NCBI GenBank assembly: GCA_028066245.1
Contig: JALCBR010000014.1
Location: forward strand, 1 to 56,341
Source: Pirellulales bacterium
GTDB lineage: Bacteria > Planctomycetota > Planctomycetia > Pirellulales > S012-138
Length of the DNA: 56,341 bases
Direction of reading: 5' to 3'
This document shows positions 41,947 to 51,229 of the stretch, one piece after another. The translations under genes and the position numbers were made by a program. A model generated the notes under the pieces. That model had not been told where the DNA came from, did no database searches, and worked only from the letters and a program-made list of their open reading frames with translations. Position 1 is the first letter of the stretch, and the number at the start of each line of letters is the position of its first letter.

Positions 41947-42831
41947 ATGAATGCGGCCTCAAAAACGCAACGCGGTGATGTGCGTGTGTTGCTGTTTGTA
42001 TTTCTGATTGCGCTCTTTGTGGGGGGAATCTCGGCCTATTACTTGTGGTCAGGACCACAAGAAAACCTTGATGCAGCAAGCGGTGAACGCCAAGACGTTG
42101 GTAAGCAAGAGAGTGGAGACAAAGACACTGGATCGGAAAAAGCGATTGCTGAGAGCGACAAACCGATTGGTCCGTCCTTTGCTGGCCACTGGAAAGATGA
42201 GTTTAGCGGCGCAACCTGCCTCCCGTGGACAGTGGTTCGACCGCTCCAAGGAAGCGTTTCCCTCACGGAGTACCCCGGTCAACTTTCCATTCAAACGGAA
42301 GTTGGCAGCATCTGGGGAAAAAAGCGAGACGATGAGCTTGCCAAGCTTGCCCCGAACCTGCACGTTCTCGCCAATCCTGCAAAATCACACGATTCCTGGC
42401 AGTTGACGACAGAACTGGTTGAGTTTTCACCCAAGGGGCAGTTCCATCAGGCCGGTCTGTTGATCTATCAGGACGATGACAATTACATCAAGTTCGTTAT
42501 TCAGTACAACACCCGCGTTAAGGCGAATTTGGGATTCAGCTATGAACGGGACGGCCAAGCTAAGGCCAATCGGTCCATCTTCGACCTGAAACAGCCACAC
42601 GTTTGGTTGAGGGTGCAACGTCATGCCGAGGTCTACCAGGCATTCGTCAGCTATGACGGCGAGCAGTTTACACCAGTTGGCGAGATCAGCTGGTCAGGAC
42701 AACCGAGCCACGTGGGCTTAATTGCCAAGCAGGGTGATAACTTTCTGCTGGAGAAGATCGCCGCCCGGTTCAACTTCTTCGCGTTCGATGTTTTGGATGA
42801 CGCTACCGCCGAGCCCTCTGGTGGCCAGTAG
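41947..42831 (+). CDS. membrane-anchored concanavalin-like (DUF1349) protein
   Basis: 294 residues. N-terminal anchor VLLFVFLIALFVGGISAYYLW, then a charged linker (~35-75). A beta-jelly-roll domain follows (~78-285): WTVVRPLQGSVSLTEYPGQLSIQTEVGSIWG, FHQAGLLIYQDDDNYIKFVIQYN, HVWLRVQRHAEVYQAFVSYDGEQFTPVG, SHVGLIAKQG. This is the laminin-G/concanavalin-like fold of DUF1349 and of the C-terminal domain of GH43 enzymes, which binds carbohydrate or other ligands. No glycosidase module is attached. Divergent from the SpoU gene. Confidence 0.75.
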   Translation: MNAASKTQRGDVRVLLFVFLIALFVGGISAYYLWSGPQENLDAASGERQDVGKQESGDKDTGSEKAIAESDKPIGPSFAGHWKDEFSGATCLPWTVVRPLQGSVSLTEYPGQLSIQTEVGSIWGKKRDDELAKLAPNLHVLANPAKSHDSWQLTTELVEFSPKGQFHQAGLLIYQDDDNYIKFVIQYNTRVKANLGFSYERDGQAKANRSIFDLKQPHVWLRVQRHAEVYQAFVSYDGEQFTPVGEISWSGQPSHVGLIAKQGDNFLLEKIAARFNFFAFDVLDDATAEPSGGQ

Positions 42832-42932
42832 CTGCAAGCACAGTTGACCATGCCCCAGCTTGTAGCCGGCTAGTCTCCTAATCTTCCCAAATACCGCTCG
42901 GCTGTTGCCAGGTTCATTTCCTTAGCGCACAG

Positions 42933-42967
42933 AAAAACGGCCGCGCGAAATGAATCGCACGGCCGTA
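42933..42967 (-). terminator. intrinsic terminator of the 43024-43413 gene
   Basis: On the minus strand ACGGCCGTGCG and CGCGCGGCCGT pair (10 of 11), with a ~9-nt loop, followed by TTTTT. It lies 57 bp past the stop of the small secreted protein gene. Confidence 0.75.
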
Positions 42968-43023
42968 AGTGATTCGCTATTCGCCCGCGGGCTAGGTTGG
43001 GACCTGCCTGCTGGTTGCTTAGG

Positions 43024-43413
43024 CTACCAAGGGCCTCGTACATAGTAGACGCCCAATTGACGCGTGTCCCACGGCCAACGTGGAGCCTGGTGGTAGGGGC
43101 CTCCCCAATATCCGCCGCCATAGGTCGGTCCGGAAAATTGAGCGTAGTTGGGAACAACTTGAGTTGCGCCAATCCCCCAACCGTAAACTGTTTGGTACTG
43201 CGCGTTGGGCGGAATCACCAACGGCATCGGACGCCCCCACGCGGCATCGGCGTATCCAGCGTGCCACTGAGAATTGCTGGGGTAGTCCACGTAACCCCAC
43301 GGATTGCCGGTGTAATAGCCACCGGAGTACTCAGCATGTTGGGCGAAGGAATCATTCGCCGTCGCTGAGGAAATCAGGCCACAAGCGGCCACAACCAGCG
43401 CCATCCGCTTCAT
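43024..43413 (-). CDS. small secreted Gly/Tyr/Trp-rich protein
   Basis: 129 residues. Signal peptide MKRMALVVAACGLISSATANDSFA, then a mature protein very rich in Gly, Tyr, Pro and Trp (YSGGYYTGNPWGYVDYPSN, YGGGYWGGPYHQAPRWPW). Its composition is like cell-envelope structural peptides. The neighbour on the same strand (43463-43807) has a similar exported, Tyr/Pro-rich design. They may be a pair of envelope components. Terminator downstream. Function unknown. Confidence 0.6.
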   Translation of the reverse strand: MKRMALVVAACGLISSATANDSFAQHAEYSGGYYTGNPWGYVDYPSNSQWHAGYADAAWGRPMPLVIPPNAQYQTVYGWGIGATQVVPNYAQFSGPTYGGGYWGGPYHQAPRWPWDTRQLGVYYVRGPW

Positions 43414-43462
43414 CGTCTGTCCTTTCGTGTTGTATTCGTCCGCTCTTCGTGCTCGCTGCCAG

Positions 43463-43807
43463 TTAGCGCGAGTAGCGGATCGAGGTATTTGTCGAACCGC
43501 CGTTCGGGTGGACGCGAGTGTAGGTGTCTAGGTGCGGCCACAGAAACTGATGCGGCGCGAGACCCGGGTACGTTACATACGTATAGCCCACATATCCGGG
43601 AATCGGCAGCGGCGAGAAGTACATTCGCGCGGGGAGTTCTCCCCCGTAGGCCGGATAATAGTAGTTGTAGCTGACGGGCGGAATGTTGCTGTAGTTGGAG
43701 CCCGTAGCCAATGGAGGCTGGTATCCGATGTCTTGGGCAGCGGCGCTCTGGCTCAACAGGCCCAAAGCCAAGGCCATGACTGCGCTACTGAGGGTCATCC
43801 GAATCAT
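43463..43807 (-). CDS. small secreted Tyr/Pro-rich protein
   Basis: 114 residues from ATG 43807, with AAAGGAGAAACTC before it as a strong ribosome-binding site; the longer frame is rejected. Signal peptide MIRMTLSSAVMALALGLLSQSAAAQ. The mature part is aromatic and Pro-rich (YQPPLATGSNYSNIPPVSYNYYYPAYGG, PIPGYVGYTYVTYPGLAPHQFLWPH) and ends with a Thr/Asn/Ser-rich stretch. Probably exported, with unknown role. It resembles the following small secreted gene in composition but not in an alignable way. Confidence 0.65.
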   Translation of the reverse strand: MIRMTLSSAVMALALGLLSQSAAAQDIGYQPPLATGSNYSNIPPVSYNYYYPAYGGELPARMYFSPLPIPGYVGYTYVTYPGLAPHQFLWPHLDTYTRVHPNGGSTNTSIRYSR

Positions 43808-44146
43808 GAGTTTCTCCTTTGATTCCTCCGGCGTCCGCGCGGCACCAATCGATGACGGCAATTGCCGATGTCTGCTGATCGCCTGGCTGGGGAGCCGGCG
43901 CACAAACGTAGCATCGGTCCACAGGTTGACAGCAATCGAGAGAATCGAAACCAACCCTCCCTATCGGATTCGGCAGCACCATGACGACACGTCAGGCTGG
44001 GCCGGATCGACAAAATCCGTATAATCCCTACGATTCACAAAAGCAACCAATTGCGGTGAAAGTGCCCGAAATCGAGTAAGTTCGACATCGACTCGGATCT
44101 CACAACCTTTGTCTTGAATTGGTCAACCGAATCCACGCGCAACGAT

Positions 44147-46282
44147 ATGTCACGGTCGACAACTTCCCCCAAGAAAACCGCTAAAAGCTCTCGCCGCCCG
44201 AAAGGAACACGCACCGCCAAGCGAACTGTGGCTGAGGGCCAAAACGGGCGTGCTTCTAACGGAAAACAACCAACCGGGAATCGGCATGTGACAACAAACG
44301 GCAAGTCGCCGTCGGCATCAACCAATGGCAAGCGGCGCCGGGCGACGGCAGAGAGTATGGCCGCCGGTCAGCGCGACATCTCCGTCAGCGAATTCTTCGC
44401 CAAGAATCGCCACCTGCTTGGCTTTGACAATCCACGCAAGGCCTTGCTGACAACCGTCAAAGAGGCCGTCGATAATTCGCTCGACGCTTGTGAAGAAGCG
44501 GGGTTGCTGCCGGAAATCTGGGTGCACATTACGGCGCTGGGAAACAATCGCTTCACCGTTGGCGTGCAGGACAATGGGCCTGGCATTCTTCAGAAGCAAA
44601 TTCCGCTGATCTTTGGCAAATTGCTCTATGGTTCCAAGTTTCATCGGTTGCGAATGAGTCGTGGCCAACAAGGAATCGGGATTTCCGCCGCCGGCATGTA
44701 TGGCGTCCTCACCACAGGCAAGCCTGTACGAATTCTTTCTAAGACATCCAAACGCAAGCCGGCGTATTATTACGAAATCCAGATGGACACCAAGAAGAAC
44801 AAGCCGGAGATTCTCAACGGCCACGGCAAAGGAGTTGAGATCCCCAGCGGTGAAAAACTGGTGGACTACCTTGCCAAGCATGGCGTTGAGTGGGAGCCGG
44901 TGGATCATGGCACGCGGGTGACCATCGAATTGGAAGCTCGCTATCAGCGCGGCCGTGGGAGTGTTGATGAGTATCTCCAGCAGACGGCGATCGCGAATCC
45001 CCACGTCACACTGCATTATGTTGATGCCGATGGCAACGCCGTTGACTATCAACGATCGACCGAGGCGTTGCCGGATGAGCCGCACGAGATCAAGCCACAC
45101 CCCTATGGCGTCGAGCTGGGCATCCTGGCAGCCATGCTCAAGGATTCCAAAGGCGAGACTCTCTCGGGATTCTTGACGCAGAGGTTTTCTCGCGTCAGTG
45201 GCGCAGTTGCCAGGAAGATTTGCGAAGCGGCAAAACTCAGCACACGTGCCCGCGCAACGCGCATCGGTCGTCACGAAGTAGACGGACTCTACAAGGCTAT
45301 CCAGCAAACCAAGATTACATCGCCCAGCACGGATTGCTTGAGCCCGATTGGCGAAGAATTACTGCTCTCAGGGTTGCGGCACGTCGTTCCCGGAGAGTTC
45401 TACGCAGCAGCCACGCGTCCTCCGGCCGTTTATCGTGGAAATCCATTTCAAATTGAAGTTGCTCTCGCATTTGGCGGCGCCTCAGCGGCTGAGAAAGTCA
45501 CGCTGGAATCCCTCAAGGAAATGCTGGCTGAGACGGACAGTCGGACCATTCGCCAATTTTTGATCAACGGGTTCTCCGGAATCGGCGCGGACGGTGCCGA
45601 GAAAATCATCAAGGCTTCAAAACTCGGCACCCGCAAGACTCCCGGAAAACTCAAACCGAAGGAAGTGCTGGCCTTGCATGAGGCCATGAAGAACGTCAAC
45701 CTTGATGATGGGCAATCAATGAACGTGCTGCGGTACGCCAACCGCGTTCCGTTGCAGTTCCAGCAGGGTGCCTGCGCTATCACCCAGGCGGTGATGGGCA
45801 CCAATTGGCGTGGCTATGGTCTTAGCCAATCTCGTGGTCAACTTCCCTCCGGGCCGGTCACCGTCATGGTTCACATGGCTAGCGTTTGGGTGCCGTTCAC
45901 AAGCGAAAGTAAGGAGGCGGTTGCCGGATACCCGGAAATTCAGAAAGAGCTACGGCTCGCGCTCCAGTCCGCGGGAAGAAAGTTGGGGATGTACCTGCGT
46001 CGCCGCCAACACGTCAAGCAAGCCGGCGACCGGCGAACCGCGTTTCTCCGCTATTTGGGTGAAGTTGCCCGGGCAGTGCACAAGATTAACGATACTAACA
46101 CAGAGTCGCTCTACGACCGGCTTGTCGCGGTTGCCAAAAAGAAAACAAACGAAGCCGACATTCGCATGAATGATCGCGGGCAACGGGTTTCCGAAGATGA
46201 TTTTGGCGGTGGCGTGTACATCGCAGAGACCGCGAGCCCACCGCTGGTTTCCGAGGAAGCATCCAATGATGCATCGGAATGA
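44147..46282 (+). CDS. top6B: DNA topoisomerase VI subunit B (Top6B), without Top6A in view
   Basis: 711 residues from ATG 44147. Top6 relaxes and decatenates DNA as an A2B2 enzyme; subunit B is the ATPase and transducer. Seen: a Lys/Arg/Ser-rich N-terminal extension of ~80 residues; GHKL/Bergerat ATP site with KEAVDNSLDACEEAG, VQDNGPGI and GQQGIGISAAGMYGVLTTG; an H2TH-like part; and a transducer with the ATP-lid loop MGTNWRGYGLSQSRGQLPSGP. Length exceeds typical archaeal Top6B (~530) mainly through the basic tail and loops. The next gene downstream is a TauE/SafE permease, and no Top6A (Spo11-like, with DRD metal motif) is in the window. Rare in bacteria. Confidence 0.9.
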   Translation: MSRSTTSPKKTAKSSRRPKGTRTAKRTVAEGQNGRASNGKQPTGNRHVTTNGKSPSASTNGKRRRATAESMAAGQRDISVSEFFAKNRHLLGFDNPRKALLTTVKEAVDNSLDACEEAGLLPEIWVHITALGNNRFTVGVQDNGPGILQKQIPLIFGKLLYGSKFHRLRMSRGQQGIGISAAGMYGVLTTGKPVRILSKTSKRKPAYYYEIQMDTKKNKPEILNGHGKGVEIPSGEKLVDYLAKHGVEWEPVDHGTRVTIELEARYQRGRGSVDEYLQQTAIANPHVTLHYVDADGNAVDYQRSTEALPDEPHEIKPHPYGVELGILAAMLKDSKGETLSGFLTQRFSRVSGAVARKICEAAKLSTRARATRIGRHEVDGLYKAIQQTKITSPSTDCLSPIGEELLLSGLRHVVPGEFYAAATRPPAVYRGNPFQIEVALAFGGASAAEKVTLESLKEMLAETDSRTIRQFLINGFSGIGADGAEKIIKASKLGTRKTPGKLKPKEVLALHEAMKNVNLDDGQSMNVLRYANRVPLQFQQGACAITQAVMGTNWRGYGLSQSRGQLPSGPVTVMVHMASVWVPFTSESKEAVAGYPEIQKELRLALQSAGRKLGMYLRRRQHVKQAGDRRTAFLRYLGEVARAVHKINDTNTESLYDRLVAVAKKKTNEADIRMNDRGQRVSEDDFGGGVYIAETASPPLVSEEASNDASE

Positions 46283-46538
46283 AATCATAAAAACATCTTG
46301 ATGATCGACTAAGGTGGCCGCCGTGTTTTGCAACGGAATGATGCAAGGCAACCGTGTTTACTGCACTCATGTGGAGCAGAATTCCAGTAGTTGCAGATGA
46401 CGCTGTTCGCCGATCGCCTGGAAGGCAAACGCGTTTCCTGCTATCACCGGGTTTGTGATGGTGTGAAGCAGGCCGGGTTCGCCATCTGAATTCATGGGAG
46501 ACGCGGCCGAAAACTGATAACAGGAAGGCCGTTGAGTC

Positions 46539-47378
46539 GTGCTGTGGATTATCGTCGGGGCAGTTCTAATTGGAGTGATGGTGGGCCTGCTCGGTTCGGG
46601 CGGGTCAATTCTCACTGTGCCGGTTCTGGTCTACCTGCTCGGACACGAAGAGAAGATTGCGATCTCTGAGTCACTGGCCATTGTGGGCGGCGTGGCATCA
46701 GCAGCCGCGATTCGCTATGCGATTGCTAGAAGTATTGAATGGCGTAGCGTCGTGGTTTTCGGCCTGCCGGCGATGATGGGAACTTATATCGGCGCATGGC
46801 TAGCGCAGTTTGTCTCTGGCACGTTCCAGATGATTTTGTTTGCCGGCGTGATGCTGGTCGCCGCAAGATTCATGTTTGGCCGCAGGCACCAGCCTGCTGC
46901 ACCGTCTGAGGGAGAGGTTCCTCTCGCGTCAGAGAGTGAAGAACCAGGGCATGCCATGTGGAAGATTGTCCTGGAGGGACTGGCGGTTGGCATCTTGACG
47001 GGACTCGTGGGTGTCGGCGGCGGGTTTCTGATCGTCCCGACGCTTGTTCTGCTGGGCAAATTACCAATGCGTCAGGCGATTGGTACGAGCTTGGTGATTG
47101 TTGCGCTCAAATCTGGCACCGGGCTGATCAAGTATTTGGCAATACTTGAAGAACAGGGCGCGGCGATGAATTGGGCGACTGTCGGCTGGTTTTGCCTGTT
47201 TGGTATCGTGGGGAGCTTGGTGGGAAGCTGCGCCGCACGCAGGGTCAACCAACGAATTCTCAGGCGAGTTTTCGCGGCCTTCCTCGTCGTGATGGGAATC
47301 TTCGTGGCTACGATGCAAGTCATCGAACTTCTCGGCGAAAGAGACACGCCGGAAACGCCACGGACGGCGAGCCCATGA
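46539..47378 (+). CDS. TauE/SafE-family sulfite/anion permease
   Basis: 279 residues from GTG 46539, with AGGAAGG upstream. Two halves of four membrane helices each. Each half has the family motif: GLLGSGGSILTVPVLVYLL (first) and GLVGVGGGFLIVPTLVLLG (second). A cytoplasmic loop of ~25 residues (HQPAAPSEGEVPLASESE) lies between them. It exports or imports sulfite, sulfonate or similar anions. It is alone on the plus strand between top6B and the convergent prenyl synthase gene. Confidence 0.9.
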   Translation: MLWIIVGAVLIGVMVGLLGSGGSILTVPVLVYLLGHEEKIAISESLAIVGGVASAAAIRYAIARSIEWRSVVVFGLPAMMGTYIGAWLAQFVSGTFQMILFAGVMLVAARFMFGRRHQPAAPSEGEVPLASESEEPGHAMWKIVLEGLAVGILTGLVGVGGGFLIVPTLVLLGKLPMRQAIGTSLVIVALKSGTGLIKYLAILEEQGAAMNWATVGWFCLFGIVGSLVGSCAARRVNQRILRRVFAAFLVVMGIFVATMQVIELLGERDTPETPRTASP

Positions 47379-47407
47379 GCGGCAAGGCAATGAGAAGGAG
47401 ATGCAGA

Positions 47408-49291
47408 TCAAGCCGGCGGCTCAGTGCTGCTCGCCGGTGGTTCGCCGGCAGTTTGAAGTTCCAGCGAAGGCACAAATACCGCCGGGGCGGCAGCAGCCAC
47501 GTCGCTCCGATCTAAGACCGTATCGACGAGGTAATACAACAGCCTGCGGAGTTCGTCAGGCTCAGCTTCGTCCGCAACCTTTTCAGCTCGATCTTGGTAC
47601 TTGTCGACGAGTGATTCGGCCTGCTCGAACACGCCAGCCTTCTCATACAAGACCTTCACGCGTGCGACTGCATCTGGAGTTGGGTTGGCAACCAATCGCT
47701 CTAACTCCGCTTGGTCCTCTTCGTTCAATCCCTCCAAAGCCAAAGCCCACAGCACCGTTGGGCGTCCGCCCAAGATGTCTCCTGCGGCGGAGAGCTTGTT
47801 GTCGTTGTCTCCTCGCCAGTCCTTGAGGTCATTGAGAATCTGGAAGGCGACTCCCAAATGCCGAGAGAACAGCGTCAGCTTCTCGCTTAGATCGCCCATT
47901 TCGCCGGCCAACCGAGCCCCAGTAAACAACGCAGCCTCGAATGCGGGCGCCGTCTTGAGTGCGTAGATCTTCAACGCATCCAACGGTGAAAGCTTCTTCT
48001 GCAAGGAGTCTCGCCAAAGTAACTCCGCTCCCTGGCCTTCCGAGAGTTTCAAGTGTGCGTCGGCCAGTTTGTCCAACAGGTCCGCAGCCACCGCCGGCGT
48101 GAGCGCCGCAGAGTCACGGCTGATCAATCGGTACCCCAGCCCAATCAAATAGTCGCCCACATTGATGGCAGTGGGGATGCCGTACTTGCGGTGCAGCGTC
48201 TCCTGCCCGTAGCGATACTCGTCATCATCCTCAATGTCATCATGCACGAGTGACGCTTTGTGGAACGTCTCGATGCTCATGGCTGCGCGCTTGACCGCGT
48301 CTGGTAACGCGGCAACGTGCTCTTCACCGCCACTGGCTGTCCCGTTGCCTCCGGTTAGGGCATCATGCACGGCCAGCGTGATGAACGGACGAGAATGCTT
48401 TCCTCCCTTGGAAAGGAAGTCATACGCCAGGGCTTCGGTGGCCGCGATCGGGTCGACATTGGCCAATCCCCGCCCGTTCCGTTCATGCAGATTGATCTCA
48501 CTGCGCGAGCGCGGCGCGAGATTGTTCAACTCTTGCGGCTCAAACATGTTGGCCGCGGCACGCATTAACGGCAGGTAGCTGCGCGTTTGCGTCTGCTGCG
48601 GACGATGTTCGTTGTTGATCATGTCCATGACCCAGTCATCGTCCACGCCAGTGTTGCGGCAGTCACTGGAGAGCAGAGGAATTGCCATGCAGGGGATTCC
48701 CGCCAGCAAGATCTTATCAATCGCTTTTTCCAGCACGTTCAGACAAGCGACACCCGTGATCGCGTCGACATGGCCACTGACGATGATCTTCAAGACGATG
48801 GGGGAACCTTCAGCGACCAGGACTTTGTAGCCCAGGTCTTCCGCGCGGGTGCGGAAGTCGGCAATTGTGCAGGCGCCGCACTTGCGGCAATCCAGACCGA
48901 ATTCGTCATAGTCAGCCGGACAGCCTTCGGCATGTTTCAGACAGTGCGGCAGGAGGAACAAACGGCGATCATACGGCACCGCGGCGACCTGTTCTCGCCA
49001 GAACGCGGTGGCCAACGTGACCATTGACCAGCCAAGAAATCCTTCCGCAAGTCCCGCGTCACTGAGCATTCGCCTGGCGACCTCTTCCATCTCGTCCTTG
49101 GTCAAGGGGCGAGATTTGTCGAGTCTGGCGGCCACGTCCTCGCAACGGGCGCGCAACGCGACTCGTTCTGATTTCGTCTCCGGAACCAGCTTCAAATGAC
49201 TGGTGCTGCGACGCTTGCGCCGGCGCGGAGATTCCCCGGTTTCCGGTGACGGGGTGGAAAGGGATGAATGACCTGGGAGTATGGATGCCAA
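47408..49291 (-). CDS. DUF116-isoprenyl diphosphate synthase fusion
   Basis: 627 residues from TTG 49291. Residues ~75-225 are a DUF116-like domain with a cluster of Cys (HCLKHAEGC, GLDCRKCGACTIADFRTRAEDLGYKVLVAEGSP) and Cys later at 183, 201 and 211. Residues ~285-600 are a trans-isoprenyl diphosphate synthase with GGKHSRP, first Asp motif DDIED (351-355), and a second motif NDLKD (487-491), where the usual first Asp is Asn. It should elongate isoprenoids to C15-C30 products. The gene lies 9 bp downstream of the cyclase-like gene on the same strand, so the two are co-transcribed. The Cys domain may bind an iron-sulfur or zinc centre. Confidence 0.85.
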   Translation of the reverse strand: MASILPGHSSLSTPSPETGESPRRRKRRSTSHLKLVPETKSERVALRARCEDVAARLDKSRPLTKDEMEEVARRMLSDAGLAEGFLGWSMVTLATAFWREQVAAVPYDRRLFLLPHCLKHAEGCPADYDEFGLDCRKCGACTIADFRTRAEDLGYKVLVAEGSPIVLKIIVSGHVDAITGVACLNVLEKAIDKILLAGIPCMAIPLLSSDCRNTGVDDDWVMDMINNEHRPQQTQTRSYLPLMRAAANMFEPQELNNLAPRSRSEINLHERNGRGLANVDPIAATEALAYDFLSKGGKHSRPFITLAVHDALTGGNGTASGGEEHVAALPDAVKRAAMSIETFHKASLVHDDIEDDDEYRYGQETLHRKYGIPTAINVGDYLIGLGYRLISRDSAALTPAVAADLLDKLADAHLKLSEGQGAELLWRDSLQKKLSPLDALKIYALKTAPAFEAALFTGARLAGEMGDLSEKLTLFSRHLGVAFQILNDLKDWRGDNDNKLSAAGDILGGRPTVLWALALEGLNEEDQAELERLVANPTPDAVARVKVLYEKAGVFEQAESLVDKYQDRAEKVADEAEPDELRRLLYYLVDTVLDRSDVAAAAPAVFVPSLELQTAGEPPASSTEPPA

Positions 49292-49300
49292 GGTGAATCC

Positions 49301-51229
49301 TCAAGAGGTCGTGACCGCTACAGGCGAACGCGCGGCCGATTGTTCGGTGGGAAACGCGCTCCTGGACCGGGAAGCGGTCTGAAGCGCGGCGGTGGTGAAG
49401 ATCAGGGGGTACAATTCCTCGTAGTACCACAGTTTGGCGAAATAAAAGCCGATCGGCGAGGGTTTTCGATGACAATTTTCGCGAATCGCGGTAACCAACC
49501 AGTCTAATCCACGGTGCCAGGCGGTTTTTTCGGCCTTACTCAACCCAAGTTTCGCCACATCGGACTCGGCGGATTCGAGATTGAATCCCGAGAGCGCTTC
49601 GACTGCCAGTGCTGTTTCTTCGACTGATGACTGCTGGCCGTCTCCCCCCCAGCCGCCGTCCGTGTTTTGCACTTTTCTGAGCCAAGCTCGCCCCTGCACG
49701 GCCTCAGAGCGATCGCCAAGCCCAAGCTGAGCGAAGGCAAGTAATACCTTCGCTGTCCCATAGACGGGATTTTCTTCCGCTGGGTGATGTTGATTACCAA
49801 ACCACAACGGCATCCAAGACCCGTCAGTCCGTTGACTGGTGGCCAGAAAATGCAGTCCTCGGCGAGTCGCTCGGTCAATGCCAGACGAAAGTCCAGAACT
49901 CTGGTCCAAGATGGGCTTCCAAGCATGCATCGCCCTGATGGAGTGTGCAGTCAGATCCGTAGAGCTACGATCAAACGGCATCGTCCCCCATCCGCGGCAG
50001 AACGTTGGCCATCCTCCATCACGATTTTGAATCTTGATCAGCCAATCGATGCCATGTCTGGCCGCATCGATCAGCCGCTGCTTGTCACGAGAGGCAAATT
50101 GCTGTCCGTTACGAGCCCGCGAAAACCAACGTGCCAGCGCCAGCAGGGCGCCGGATGTATCGTCAACGTCCGGAACTCCGCCGGAGAGATCAGTCCATGC
50201 CCAGCCGCCGGGCGCTGCTCCCGTGTAAGGATGAATTACGCGGTGCTGGCAATCGAGTAGCCACTCAAGCAAACGTGGCTGCATGATCTCGTCATGCGCG
50301 TGGGGTTGGCCTTCGTCTGGTCGTTCGACCTCCGTATCTTCCAGGAGCGCGTTGAGTGCTAATGTTGTGTTCCACGTGGCCAGGTTCGTATCGATTGGCC
50401 AGGATCCATCATCGCGCATGGAAGCCAACAGAAATTCCTCGCCTTGAAGGGCAACAGCGTGATTCGCCTGACCAATGGAAGCCAAGCTCATTGTGACAAA
50501 CGCCGTAAGCGGCGTTGCTTCCAGGAAACCGCCGCTCTCCGGTTGCATTTGTTTCAACACGCGGAGACTTCTTCCGGCTGCCGCTGCGCGGAGGCCCCGC
50601 GTCAATGGGTTTCTCGGTTTGTCATGAAAATACTTGGCCTGACCAATAGCGACTAATGCCGGGATGGCGTAGCTAACCACAGGCAAACGCATGAAGCGGA
50701 AGAAACCTTGCGGCAAAACGGCCAACTCAAACGGCAAGGGTGAAACCTCTCGCCAATCAGTGATGCCTGCTAACGCACAATTCGTCAGAATTGGCACGGC
50801 AAACGTCTTGTCTTTGCCGTATCTGGCACGCAAAGCGGTGATGCCCCCTTGCCGAGAAATATAAGTTTCACATTTATTCAGCAGGCCGTGATAATCTTCC
50901 TCCGCGCCAGCCAACCGGACGGCCGCAGCGATCAACATACTGGTGGCGATGTTTGAGTGACTGAGATCCGTGTCGCCAAAACCACCATCCGCATTTTGTT
51001 GCTTTGCCATCCAGCTCAATCCCGCTTGGATGGCCTGACGCCGCTTCTGGCTGTTCTCTCCCTTAGCGTTCGATTTCTCTTCGAGAATTGCCAAAGCGCT
51101 TACCGCCGTGGCCGTGGAGAGTGCTGAGCTGGCCAACCGGCCTTCCCAATATCCCTTGCATGACCGGGCGGCGAGGAGTTCCTGCCGGACCTTGAAGAGC
51201 GAGTCTCGTATCTGCTGTGCAGTGGGCAT
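49301..51229 (-). CDS. squalene-hopene-cyclase-like terpene cyclase
   Basis: 642 residues. Alpha/alpha-barrel repeats with QW-like motifs (QNADGGFGDTDLS, QPESGGFLEATP, RDDGSWPIDTN, QNRDGGWPTFC, QRTDGSWMPLWFG, QNTDGGWGGDG). The protonating motif DVDD (354-357, in PDVDDTSGALLAL) matches the DxDD of squalene-hopene cyclases. The sequence is too distant from true hopanoid cyclases for a firm substrate. It precedes the prenyl synthase fusion by 9 bp. Together they look like a terpenoid-making unit of unknown product. Confidence 0.85.
   Translation of the reverse strand: MPTAQQIRDSLFKVRQELLAARSCKGYWEGRLASSALSTATAVSALAILEEKSNAKGENSQKRRQAIQAGLSWMAKQQNADGGFGDTDLSHSNIATSMLIAAAVRLAGAEEDYHGLLNKCETYISRQGGITALRARYGKDKTFAVPILTNCALAGITDWREVSPLPFELAVLPQGFFRFMRLPVVSYAIPALVAIGQAKYFHDKPRNPLTRGLRAAAAGRSLRVLKQMQPESGGFLEATPLTAFVTMSLASIGQANHAVALQGEEFLLASMRDDGSWPIDTNLATWNTTLALNALLEDTEVERPDEGQPHAHDEIMQPRLLEWLLDCQHRVIHPYTGAAPGGWAWTDLSGGVPDVDDTSGALLALARWFSRARNGQQFASRDKQRLIDAARHGIDWLIKIQNRDGGWPTFCRGWGTMPFDRSSTDLTAHSIRAMHAWKPILDQSSGLSSGIDRATRRGLHFLATSQRTDGSWMPLWFGNQHHPAEENPVYGTAKVLLAFAQLGLGDRSEAVQGRAWLRKVQNTDGGWGGDGQQSSVEETALAVEALSGFNLESAESDVAKLGLSKAEKTAWHRGLDWLVTAIRENCHRKPSPIGFYFAKLWYYEELYPLIFTTAALQTASRSRSAFPTEQSAARSPVAVTTS

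Noticed and set aside
44318-45307. Minus-strand frame of 329 codons inside top6B
   Set aside because: Antisense shadow of a strongly supported gene; the translation lacks domains and has no start signal.
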